Shown: positions 8,917 through 17,230 of the stretch, in pieces | Layout: each line of letters opens with the position of its first letter | Position numbering within the stretch: position 1 is the first letter of the stretch | Assembly (NCBI RefSeq): GCF_024129865.1 | Contig: NZ_JAMYFE010000019.1 | Location: 26,813-90,812, forward strand | Direction: 5' to 3' | Length of the DNA stretch: 64,000 nt | Source: Stieleria tagensis | GTDB taxonomy: Bacteria; Planctomycetota; Planctomycetia; Pirellulales; Pirellulaceae | Program-made: the position numbers and the translations under genes | Notes under the pieces: model-generated | What the model saw: the letters and a program-made list of their open reading frames with translations, nothing else | Told to the model about the DNA's origin: nothing | The model's database searches: none

Positions 8917-9261
8917 TGGATTTGTCGCAACAAGTAGGAGCATCTGCAAGATGCGCGGCTCTCGAAATAGGTGGTAATCTTTCGTTTGGACAGGCTGCAA
9001 GATCGGTACCAATCCATCGAAACCTATCTCGATTGCCGTGAAACAGGCGGCCTGGACGGCGATGGCGGTGCCTGTGGTGAGGCGTTGGGGCGATTCAAAT
9101 CGTTTGTAGCCGATGCCGTGAAACACAGTGATTCGGGCATTTGCAGCGGCAGTGTCGATCCACCGGAGTGTAAAAATTTCCGTTTGTCGTCAGCCAAATT
9201 GGCAAACAGTGCAAACAAAGCGGTGTGGTACAGGCTCTTGATGGTTGAGGCCCGGCAGTGA

Positions 9262-9386
9262 CGGGCTGTTGATTGAATCTTTGAAGGCAACTTAGAGTGG
9301 AAACGGTAACCCGACGCGTTAGCGAGGGATCCCGTCAATAGGCTAAATCCCTCGCTAACGCGTCGGGTTGCCAAATCAACAGCCCG
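9262..9386. repeat. MITE-like element with family C palindrome (copy 1)
   Basis: The outer ends are a perfect 13-base inverted repeat, CGGGCTGTTGATT at 9262-9274 and its complement at 9374-9386. Inside, 9305-9372 is a family C palindrome with 26-base arms (one mismatch) around a 16-base loop; the arm contains CCCGACGCGTTAGCGAGG. The same outer ends recur at 50894-51084, and one of them at 37556-37567. This fits a small non-autonomous mobile element. It ends 51 bases before the start of the phosphatidyltransferase gene, so it may also influence that gene's expression. Confidence 0.7.
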
Positions 9387-9437
9387 GTGAAACAGGGGCT
9401 TCGGAAAACATCGACCAATGCAATGAGGAATGAAGCG

Positions 9438-10115
9438 ATGAGCGCTCGGATATCACACAGTTTGCTTGATCCGTATGTCGGTCCAAAACTGCAATCCTTG
9501 TATCCACGTCTGCCTATTCCCACCGGGTTTCCGCCTGAGGGAATCGTTTTGATCGGGCATTTATCAGCGATCGTCGGCGCGATCGGACTGGCCTATTCAA
9601 CGACCTATTGGTGGGCCGGTGTGCTGGCCGCGATCGGGATTGTTGGCAACCACTTGGCGGACTGTGTGGATGGAACACACGCCCGCAGTACGGGGCAATG
9701 TCGTAACGGCGGCGAGTTGCTGGACCATTTCACCGATCCACTTTCGTTTGCTTACTATCTGATTGGGATCGGCGTCGCCTGTGCCCGCTTGGATCTGGCC
9801 TTGGTCGCCGTGGTCTGTTTGTTTGCGATTGCCGTGCTGACCAACATCAAAGCCAAATTGATCGGTGAGTTCACGTTGGCAAAGTTTGGTCCGACCGAAT
9901 TCAAGGCGGTGTTGTGTCTGCTCGGATTGACGATCGCGGGATCGCATGCCTCCTGGAACCAATTGGCGACACCGACGGGAATTTTGACCATCGCCTATGT
10001 CGGGTTGATCGTCATCGGGCTGGTGCAATTACCCATTCAGTTGGTGCGATCGGTCAGGGAAGTCAACCGCAAAGGCGGCGCGCCGGACACATCGCAGTGG
10101 CAATTGATAGACTAG
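9438..10115 (+). CDS. CDP-alcohol phosphatidyltransferase family protein
   Basis: A 225-residue integral membrane enzyme. The family signature D-x2-DG-x2-AR-x8-G-x3-D-x3-D is complete: [17 protein letters not shown] followed by GELLDHFTD, at about residues 75-100. Enzymes of this family join a CDP-activated lipid to an alcohol in phospholipid synthesis. About six hydrophobic segments are visible. I chose the ATG at 9438 because GAGGAA lies seven bases upstream; in-frame ATGs at 9387 and 9423 are possible. The alcohol acceptor cannot be told from the sequence. Confidence 0.85.
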   Translation: MSARISHSLLDPYVGPKLQSLYPRLPIPTGFPPEGIVLIGHLSAIVGAIGLAYSTTYWWAGVLAAIGIVGNHLADCVDGTHARSTGQCRNGGELLDHFTDPLSFAYYLIGIGVACARLDLALVAVVCLFAIAVLTNIKAKLIGEFTLAKFGPTEFKAVLCLLGLTIAGSHASWNQLATPTGILTIAYVGLIVIGLVQLPIQLVRSVREVNRKGGAPDTSQWQLID

Positions 10116-10167
10116 GCAATGGTTGACTTGTTCCCCGCTTCCCTTCCCCTGCCGAACTAGCCCTGAT

Positions 10168-11658
10168 ATGCGACAGATTTTCGCCCTTTGCTTGCTGCTG
10201 GTGATCAGCGTCCATGCCTCTGCACAAACTCGCCCGAACGTCGTCGTCGTGTTGTGTGACGACATCCGTTGGAACGCATTGTCGTGTGCGGGCCACCCTC
10301 ACCTGAAAACGCCAAATATCGATGCCTTGGCCGACGAGGGACTGTATTTCGAAAACATGTTCTGCACCACCAGTTTGTGCTCGCCCAGTCGTGCAACGAT
10401 CCTGAGCGGTTTGTACGCCCACGCCCATGGCGTCACCAATAACTTCACCGACTATCCCGCCGGGCTGGCAAGTTTCCCCAGTCAGTTGCAACAGTCGGGC
10501 TACCAAACGGCCTACATCGGGAAATGGCACATGGGCGAATCCGACGACACGCCCCGCCCCGGATTCGATTACTTCGTCACTCACAAAGGCCAGGGAGCCT
10601 ACTTCGACACCGCTTTCAATCAAAATGGTCAGGGTGCCAAAGTCGTGCCGGGCTATTACACGACAGTGGTCACGGACATGGCGATCGACTGGATGAAACA
10701 GCATCAGCAGTCCGATGCTTCAAAACCGTTTCTGATGATGATCGGTCAAAAGGCGCCTCATAGTTTTTACTTTCCCGAACCCAAGTACGAACACGTCTTT
10801 GATGAAGTCGAAGTCAATTACCCGCATTCGTCGTTTCAACTGGACGACAAACCCGAATGGATCACTGAGCGATTGTCGACCTGGCATGGCATTTATGGCC
10901 CGATCTTTGATTGGCGAAAAGAATTCCCCAACGACAAAGCGAGTGGCGTGGTCGATTTTTCACGCATGGTTCGCGCCTATTGGGGAACGATCCTTTCGGT
11001 CGACGACAGCGTGGGACGATTGGTTGACTATCTGAAACAGATCGGCCAGTTTGACAACACGATGTTTGTGTTCATGGGTGACAACGGGTTACTCGAAGGT
11101 GAGCATGGCATGGTTGATAAACGCACCGCTCACGAAGCCAGTGTCCGGGTGCCGATGATCATTCGCTATCCCGCCTGGACCAAACAATCCGGCCCGCTGC
11201 GAATCAAGCAGCAAGTGCTGACGACCGATGTCGCCCCCACGATTTTGGATGCCGCCGGGGCCACGGCCTTGGAAAACATCCACGGTCACTCGATCAAACC
11301 GTTGATCAGTGGTGATGCCGGCGATTGGCGGACCGAGTGGCTGTATTCCTACAACTACGAAAAACAATTTCCTTACACACCGAACGTGCGCTGCGTCCGC
11401 GGCGACCGGTTCAAGTACACGCGTTATCCACATGGCGACGGGACGCCGGACCAGCACATGGCCGAACTGTATGACATCGCCAACGATCCCGAAGAATCGA
11501 CGAACCTGATCGACCATCCGGAATACCAAGACACGGTTGCTGAGATGCAGCAACGTCTGCTGCGAGCGATGCAGGCGGTCGGCCTGGACGAAGCATCGGA
11601 CAAAATGCCGCTTGATGCCGGGATCGGAACTGCTCTGCCGGACAAAGCGATTCGTTAG
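10168..11658 (+). CDS. Exported sulfatase (arylsulfatase A family)
   Basis: A 496-residue protein with a signal peptide ([19 protein letters not shown]). The alkaline-phosphatase-like metal site starts at [11 protein letters not shown], and the sulfatase signature [11 protein letters not shown] places the formylglycine precursor at Cys71, so it needs a formylglycine-generating enzyme. Further family blocks are GKWHMGE, a late VFMGDNG and the C-terminal [11 protein letters not shown]. Planctomycetes use such enzymes on sulfated polysaccharides. The start at 10168 was chosen for the signal peptide; an upstream in-frame start at 10123 is less likely. The substrate is not evident. Confidence 0.9.
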   Translation: MRQIFALCLLLVISVHASAQTRPNVVVVLCDDIRWNALSCAGHPHLKTPNIDALADEGLYFENMFCTTSLCSPSRATILSGLYAHAHGVTNNFTDYPAGLASFPSQLQQSGYQTAYIGKWHMGESDDTPRPGFDYFVTHKGQGAYFDTAFNQNGQGAKVVPGYYTTVVTDMAIDWMKQHQQSDASKPFLMMIGQKAPHSFYFPEPKYEHVFDEVEVNYPHSSFQLDDKPEWITERLSTWHGIYGPIFDWRKEFPNDKASGVVDFSRMVRAYWGTILSVDDSVGRLVDYLKQIGQFDNTMFVFMGDNGLLEGEHGMVDKRTAHEASVRVPMIIRYPAWTKQSGPLRIKQQVLTTDVAPTILDAAGATALENIHGHSIKPLISGDAGDWRTEWLYSYNYEKQFPYTPNVRCVRGDRFKYTRYPHGDGTPDQHMAELYDIANDPEESTNLIDHPEYQDTVAEMQQRLLRAMQAVGLDEASDKMPLDAGIGTALPDKAIR

Positions 11659-11783
11659 CCGCGATGATATTGCTAGCGGACCCTGCAATCACCTATCTTC
11701 GTTTCCCAAAGCTCATCGTAACTTTGGAATAAAACCCCGTAACGATCCGAACCGTTTGGTCAATTGACAAAGGAACTCAGCGA

Positions 11784-14096
11784 ATGGGTTGGTATGTCCT
11801 GGGAGCATTGATTGTTCTCCTTCTTCTGATCGCTGCGTCGGCTGTCTTATTGCCGCGGCTGTTTGTCCGCGCAATTTTTCGACCGTTTTTATCGATTCTC
11901 TATCGAAAACAGGTCATCGGCCTGGAAAACCTGCCCTCGCAGGGCGGCTATCTAGTCGTTTCCAATCATGTGTCCTGGATCGATGGCATCCTGATCTTAT
12001 GGATGTTGCCGCGGAATGTTCGCTTTGTCGTCGACGGATCCAATTTTGGATCGGGATTGGCAAAATGGCTGGCCGCAGCCTTCGACACCATTTTGATGTT
12101 GGCCAATCCCAAATCGATCGCTCGGGCGCTGATCGCGGCGCGTGAAGGTCTGAAGGCGGGCGACGTGATCGGCATTTTCCCCGAAGGCACGATCACGCGG
12201 ACCGGACAACTACAAGCTTTCAAACCCGGGATGCGGAAAATCATGCAGGGCAACGACGCCCCCGTGGTGCCGGTGTATTTGGATGGCATGTGGGGCAGCT
12301 TGTTCAGCTTCTCCGGTGGCAAGTTTTTCTTCAAATGGCCAGAGAAATTTCGTCGCAAGTTGACGCTGTTCGTCGGCAAACCGTTGCCTAATCAAACGCC
12401 GATTGATCTGGTGCGGTCACAGGTGCAGCAGTTGCAAGCACGAGCCGCGGTCGAACACCGTCAAGAATTCCCACGTTTGGCCAGTTCGGTCATCCGTGCC
12501 TGGCGACACCGTGGCGGCAGGTTGCAAATTGCCGATTCGATGGGCAGCGAAGTCAGTGGGCGGCAAGCATTGACCCGGGCCTTGGCTCTGCGACGTGTGC
12601 TCTCACGTGAAGTCTTCGCTCGCGACGAAAAAAACATCGGCGTCCTACTGCCGCCGAGCGCCGGCGGTGTGATCACCAATGTTGCCCTGGCACTCGATCG
12701 ACGCGTCTCAGCAAACCTGAACTACACAGTCACCAGTGAAGTCATCAATCACTGCATCAAAGAGATCGGTGTCAAACATGTCCTGACCAGTGAACGGTTC
12801 TTAAGCAAGCTCAACCTGACGATTGATACCGAAGTGATCAAACTGGAATCGATCCCGGAAAAGATCACCACGATGGATAAAGCGATCGCGTTTATGCAGG
12901 CCAATTTGGTGCCGGCCTGGCTATTGGACCGCGTGTTGGGGCTGAATCAAATCAACGGCGATGATCTGTTGACCGTGATTTTCACCAGTGGTTCGACGGG
13001 GATGCCCAAAGGCGTGATGCTGAGCCAGTCCAACATCAGCCACAACGTCGACACGATCAAGAAAGCGGTCCGATTGACCGACCAAGATGTGGTGTTGGGC
13101 GTGTTGCCGTTCTTCCATTCCTTTGGATACAGCGTGACGCTGTGGGCGGCCCAAGTGTTGGGACCCTGTGGCGTGTATCACTTTAATCCGCTTGATGCAC
13201 GACAGGTCGGCAAGCTGGCTGAAAAGTATGGCGCGACCGTGTTGTTGGCCACACCGACGTTTTTACGGGGCTACATCCGTCGGATCGCGCCCGAACAGTT
13301 TTCCAAACTGGATACCTGTGTCGTCGGGGCTGAAAAAATGCCCACCGAGTTGTTTGCATCGTTCGAAGAAAGATTTGGCGTGCGACCGGTCGAAGGCTAC
13401 GGCACAACCGAGCTAAGCCCCCTGGTCTCGGTCAATGTGCCACCAAGTCGATCGCAGGCGAAATTCCAACCCGACCGCGAAGAAGGCTCGGTGGGACGAC
13501 CGCTGCCAGGGGTGTGTGCCAAAATCGTTTCCAATGAGACCGGCGAAGAACTTGGCGCGGGCCAAGATGGCATGCTGATGATTGCCGGACCGAACGTGAT
13601 GACTGGCTATGCGAACAAGCAAGAACAGACCGATGAAGTGTTGCAAGCGGGTTGGTACAAAACCGGTGACATCGCCCACGTTGACGATCAAGGTTTCCTA
13701 TTCATCACCGGCCGGCTAAGCCGATTTTCGAAGATCGGTGGCGAGATGGTGCCCCATATCAAAGTCGAAGACCAGATCAATCTGGCCTGTGCCGCAGCCA
13801 GCAAAGACGGTGGCGATGCGAAGGCGGGCGATGGAGACGATGATGAATGCGAGGTTCGTTTGTGCGTGACGTCGGTCCCCGACAGCAAGAAAGGCGAACG
13901 ACTGATTGTGCTGCATCGCCCGCTGTGTAAAGACGTCGAATCGATCCTGTCAGATCTCAAACAAGCCGGGCTGCCGAATCTGTTTATTCCCTCACGTGAC
14001 GCATTTTTCGAAGTCGACAAGATTCCATTGCTGGGCACCGGCAAACTGGATCTCAAAGGTGCCAAAGATCTGGCCGTCGAGTTGACATCGAAATAG
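11784..14096 (+). CDS. Fused acyltransferase / acyl-activating enzyme (Aas-like)
   Basis: A 770-residue two-domain protein. A membrane helix covers about residues 4-25. A PlsC-type acyltransferase follows, with NHVSWID (HX4D, His62-Asp67) and FPEGTITRTG from about 132. From about 250 an AMP-forming acyl-CoA/ACP synthetase domain carries TSGSTGMPKG (from Thr401), the motif VEGYGTTELSP and GWYKTGDIAHVDDQG. This matches Aas-type enzymes that activate free fatty acids and re-acylate lysophospholipids, but lacks the MFS flippase domain that some fusions carry. An AAGGA site precedes the ATG. With the CDP-alcohol transferase two genes upstream it suggests a local phospholipid theme. Confidence 0.85.
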   Translation: MGWYVLGALIVLLLLIAASAVLLPRLFVRAIFRPFLSILYRKQVIGLENLPSQGGYLVVSNHVSWIDGILILWMLPRNVRFVVDGSNFGSGLAKWLAAAFDTILMLANPKSIARALIAAREGLKAGDVIGIFPEGTITRTGQLQAFKPGMRKIMQGNDAPVVPVYLDGMWGSLFSFSGGKFFFKWPEKFRRKLTLFVGKPLPNQTPIDLVRSQVQQLQARAAVEHRQEFPRLASSVIRAWRHRGGRLQIADSMGSEVSGRQALTRALALRRVLSREVFARDEKNIGVLLPPSAGGVITNVALALDRRVSANLNYTVTSEVINHCIKEIGVKHVLTSERFLSKLNLTIDTEVIKLESIPEKITTMDKAIAFMQANLVPAWLLDRVLGLNQINGDDLLTVIFTSGSTGMPKGVMLSQSNISHNVDTIKKAVRLTDQDVVLGVLPFFHSFGYSVTLWAAQVLGPCGVYHFNPLDARQVGKLAEKYGATVLLATPTFLRGYIRRIAPEQFSKLDTCVVGAEKMPTELFASFEERFGVRPVEGYGTTELSPLVSVNVPPSRSQAKFQPDREEGSVGRPLPGVCAKIVSNETGEELGAGQDGMLMIAGPNVMTGYANKQEQTDEVLQAGWYKTGDIAHVDDQGFLFITGRLSRFSKIGGEMVPHIKVEDQINLACAAASKDGGDAKAGDGDDDECEVRLCVTSVPDSKKGERLIVLHRPLCKDVESILSDLKQAGLPNLFIPSRDAFFEVDKIPLLGTGKLDLKGAKDLAVELTSK

Positions 14097-14139
14097 CGGT
14101 CCGATCGCCGATCGGTCGATTTCGTTAACCGGTCGCACT

Positions 14140-14218
14140 CTGGTGCGGAGGATTTATCCGACCGGCTTTATTCTTCGCAGAAAACCCTGACCCGAGTCGG
14201 ATAAATCCTCCACACCAG
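14140..14218. repeat. Family B palindrome, copy 1
   Basis: Arms of 23 bases (14140-14162 and 14196-14218, one mismatch) of the type GTGGAGGATTTATCCGAC enclose a 33-base centre containing CTTTATTCTTCGCAG. The centre is the reverse complement of the centres in the copies at 37459 and 50976, so the element lies in the opposite orientation here. The stretch 14097-14547 holds this element and a family C copy; I see no gene there. Confidence 0.85.
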
Positions 14219-14258
14219 CGCCGTTGAAGATGCGTTTTCGCGTCAGGCCCTGGTTTTT

Positions 14259-14323
14259 GGTAACCCGACGCGTCAGCGAGGGATCCAGTCAACACCCTAA
14301 ATCCCTCGCTCACGCGTCGGGTT
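14259..14323. repeat. Family C palindrome, copy 2
   Basis: Arms 14259-14284 and 14300-14323 of the type AACCCGACGCGTCAGCGAGG pair across a loop of about 16 bases. It is near-identical to the copies at 9305 and 37366. It lies 36 bases after a family B element, an arrangement also found at 37366-37535. Confidence 0.8.
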
Positions 14324-14547
14324 GTGATAACAGCGAAACCTCAATACTCACGTGTGCCCCGGTGAATCCGGCAGTGGGCGAGTGCCCTGCAACCCCAGTT
14401 TTTGCGGGCTTTTCAGTGGTTTGGCGGGGGTGGTGACCGAACGTGTCCGCCGCGCGCTGATACTTCCTCTGCACACCACGGGACAGTCGTGATGGGAATT
14501 CCCGGACGACTTACCCGTACCAAACCAATCCTTCGGGGGATCAAGAA

Positions 14548-14874
14548 ATGAAAAACGTACTTCGTCGCGCCATGATGGACTCGGAAACATTCGTCATCGA
14601 AATGATTTACAGCGATTCCAAAGGCAATCGAACGCGCCGCATCGTCAGCCCGATCCGGTTCGTCGGCCAGGAACGATTTCTAGGGCTTTGCCTGTGCCGT
14701 GAAGAACCTCGCCAATTCTATTTGTCACGCTGTGAAAACGTGCGTCTGATCCCGGCGGCGGAAGTGCTGATGCCGATGCCGATGGAAACAATCGAAGCAG
14801 CTAGCCCGGCGCCGACTCCGGCAGCAACGCTGCCCTCACTGGTGTGTGACAGCAGCAGTGCTTGCTTGGTCTAG
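14548..14874 (+). CDS. Small protein with WYL-like segment
   Basis: A 108-residue soluble protein. Residues about 14-70 (FVIEMIYSDSKGNRTRRIVS, then PIRFVGQERFLGLCLCREE and FYLSRCENVRLIP) follow the pattern of a WYL-type sensor domain: beta strands, an R-x-V-x-P turn and a closing F-x-L-x-R-I-like segment. No DNA-binding helix-turn-helix precedes it, so this would be a stand-alone ligand-binding module and not a full regulator. The tail is Pro/Ala-rich. A GGGGGAT stretch lies before the ATG. It ends exactly where the convergent kinase-like gene ends. Confidence 0.6.
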   Translation: MKNVLRRAMMDSETFVIEMIYSDSKGNRTRRIVSPIRFVGQERFLGLCLCREEPRQFYLSRCENVRLIPAAEVLMPMPMETIEAASPAPTPAATLPSLVCDSSSACLV

Positions 14875-15678
14875 CTACGCGGCCCGGCGCTTGCTGTCCG
14901 GGCCAATGTGATCGCCCAGCGTGTCGATTTCCAGCCGCAACAGCGCCTGAGTCACTTCGCCTGCGGTGGGGCGCCTAGTCGGGATCTGGTCCACCATTTG
15001 TTCGACCAGTTCACAGACCGGACTCAATTGGATTTCGTTGCTGGTGTCGACTCGAGTCAACCATTCCCACAAAATTTTTCCCGTAGCAAATAGATCGCTG
15101 GCATGAGTGGTCGATTCCGTCCCCTGCGATATTTCAGGAGCCATGTAGTTAGTCGCCGAGCGAAATACCTGTAGCGGTGGAATGAATCCGTTGTCGGTCA
15201 ATCCGTCGTGTGCGGATGCAAAGTCGATCAGCGTCACGTGACCGTTGCTGCCGACAATCAAGTTGTTCGGTGTGATGTTGCCATGTGTCCAACCGACCAA
15301 CCGCATCGATTCGATGGCTTGGCAAACTTGACGCACCAACCATAGGGCAACGGGAAGTGGTTTTTTGGGGCCACGCTTCAAATGCCACTGCATCGTTTTG
15401 CCTTCCAGTGCTGGCATCACTAGATAGGGCAACTGTCCGGTCGCGTCACCATCCAAAACGGGCACGATATTGGGGTGGGCGAGAGCTGCGCCGGCGTTGA
15501 TCGAACGATCAATCAACCACTGGACGTTTTGCCGATCACCCAATTTGACCACATAATCCCAGCGCGGACTGCCGATCGCATCGACCGGTTGGGCCCGAGT
15601 CACACAAACGGTCTCATTGGCATGCAGCAGAGCCCCAAGTCTCCAAATCCCCAGCCGCTCGGGCAACTTCCAGTCCAT
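14875..15678 (-). CDS. Protein kinase-like protein, probably inactive
   Basis: A 267-residue Ser/Thr kinase-fold protein. The beta-3 lysine is present (YVVKLGD, Lys45), the catalytic loop reads THGNITPNN (His132-Asn139) where active kinases have HRDLKPxN, the metal motif is DFA (152-154) in place of DFG, and MAPE (179-182) and SDLFATGKILWEWL mark the C-lobe. The catalytic Asp is thus Asn and the following Lys is Thr, and no glycine-rich loop is visible. This is most likely a pseudokinase acting as a scaffold or regulator. There is no membrane segment and no extra domain, unlike many planctomycete kinases. Confidence 0.75.
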   Translation of the reverse strand: MDWKLPERLGIWRLGALLHANETVCVTRAQPVDAIGSPRWDYVVKLGDRQNVQWLIDRSINAGAALAHPNIVPVLDGDATGQLPYLVMPALEGKTMQWHLKRGPKKPLPVALWLVRQVCQAIESMRLVGWTHGNITPNNLIVGSNGHVTLIDFASAHDGLTDNGFIPPLQVFRSATNYMAPEISQGTESTTHASDLFATGKILWEWLTRVDTSNEIQLSPVCELVEQMVDQIPTRRPTAGEVTQALLRLEIDTLGDHIGPDSKRRAA

Positions 15679-15949
15679 AATGCAATCAATTATTGAAGTC
15701 GAATGGTGAAAAAACGTCGACGATTGAATCCATCGTCACAACGATCCGCACCGCTGGCAGTCGATCCGGATGGTCGGCAAAGTCAGCGTGGATTGCCAAA
15801 ACGATTGTTTTTTTCAAGCCGCACGAGATGGTGTAGAATGAAGCCATGCGGCGTAGATGCTTGATCAAGCGATTTCGCGCCTCTCGCCCCCCCAGCCCCC
15901 GCCCTTGGTCCGCTGATCCCACCCTTTCCAATCAAGGTTCAAATCACCG

Positions 15950-17230
15950 ATGAATCGCCCTGATTCTGCTCGGTTGCGACGTCGCTCGCTGCTTCGTGCC
16001 GCCGGTGTTTCAATTGCTCTACCCGCATTCGCCTCGTTGCGTGGACAAGCTGAGGCGGCACCGTCGAATGGGAAAAATCCACAGCGCATGGTTTGTATCG
16101 GAAACATGCTGGGGTTTTATCCGGAAGCTTTTTGGCCCCAACACGATTCCGAAACGCTTTCGACCACCCTGGCATCGCTGGCGGATCATAAACGAGACAT
16201 GACCGTGATTGGTGGACTGGATCATGGTTTAAAAGGCGGTCACTTTTCCATTCACGCATTCCTATCGGGTGTCCGCAACGTCGATGCGAAATCGATGCCC
16301 GATGGCAACATGACACTCGATCAGGCGGCGGCTGAAACGATCGGTGGACAAACCCGATTCGCGTCATTGACCGTCGGCAGTGACTCCGGCATTCATGGTG
16401 GTTGCCAGATGTCGTGGAGTCGTGCCGGGACGCGGGTTCCTCCGATCACCGGTCCCGGGCAATTGTTCGAGAAACTGTTTGTCGGCATTGCTCCCAAGGA
16501 CCAACAGAAAGCGGCGGATCGGTTCCGAATGAAGGCATCGATTTTGGACGCCGTTGGCGGCGACGCGCGATCGATTGCTCGAGAATTGAATTCGCGGGAT
16601 CGAAACAAACTGGATGAGTATCTGACCTCGATCCGCGAAGTCGAACAGCGACTGGAGAACAGCAAGCAATGGGTCGACATCGAAAAACCAACGGCGCCAT
16701 TTGATCGCCCCACCAAGACCAACATGGTCGATGACCTGCCGATGCTGTACGACCTGATTACATTGGCGTTGCAAACCGATTCGACACGGATTGCGACGCT
16801 GGAAATCGGAGGCGACTTCGAAGCCCGTGACTTTGGATACCGCAGCGGCTATCACTCGCTTTCGCATCACGGCCAGCGCCAAGACGCGATCGACGCGCTG
16901 ATCAAGATCGAGTCCTATCAGGTCGAACAGTTTTCGCGGTTCTTGACGAAGTTGCGTGAAAGTGAGATCGGTGATTCAAATTTGCTGGATCAAACTTCCG
17001 TCCTGTTTGGCAGTGGCATGGGCAATGCAAATTCGCACACCAACACCAACCTGCCGATTGTTCTGGCCGGTGGCGGCTATCGCCATCAAGGCACGATGTG
17101 GTTTGATAAAAATTCTCCTCATCGCCCGCCGCTGACCAATCTGTACCTGACGATGCTGCAGCGGTTCGGTGTGCAAACCGAACGATTTTCAACCAGCACC
17201 GGAACGCTGCGCGGGTTGGAGTGGGTTTGA
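15950..17230 (+). CDS. DUF1552 protein, Tat-type export
   Basis: A 426-residue protein. The N-terminus has a run of Arg followed by a hydrophobic stretch (RRRSLLRAAGVSIALPAFAS), consistent with twin-arginine export. The body matches the DUF1552 family, with CIGNMLGFYPEAFWP early, ISREVEQRL-like helix (TSIREVEQRLENSKQW) in the middle, and LFGSGMGNANSHTNTNLPIV late. DUF1552 genes typically pair with DUF1592-type cytochrome genes, as here; the function is unknown but an extracytoplasmic redox or degradative role is suspected. The stop overlaps the next start in the string TGATG, so the two are probably translationally coupled. Confidence 0.85.
   Translation: MNRPDSARLRRRSLLRAAGVSIALPAFASLRGQAEAAPSNGKNPQRMVCIGNMLGFYPEAFWPQHDSETLSTTLASLADHKRDMTVIGGLDHGLKGGHFSIHAFLSGVRNVDAKSMPDGNMTLDQAAAETIGGQTRFASLTVGSDSGIHGGCQMSWSRAGTRVPPITGPGQLFEKLFVGIAPKDQQKAADRFRMKASILDAVGGDARSIARELNSRDRNKLDEYLTSIREVEQRLENSKQWVDIEKPTAPFDRPTKTNMVDDLPMLYDLITLALQTDSTRIATLEIGGDFEARDFGYRSGYHSLSHHGQRQDAIDALIKIESYQVEQFSRFLTKLRESEIGDSNLLDQTSVLFGSGMGNANSHTNTNLPIVLAGGGYRHQGTMWFDKNSPHRPPLTNLYLTMLQRFGVQTERFSTSTGTLRGLEWV

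Noticed and set aside
8971..9261. Open frame of 96 codons before the CDP-alcohol transferase gene
   Set aside because: No coding character and it runs into the MITE-like element.
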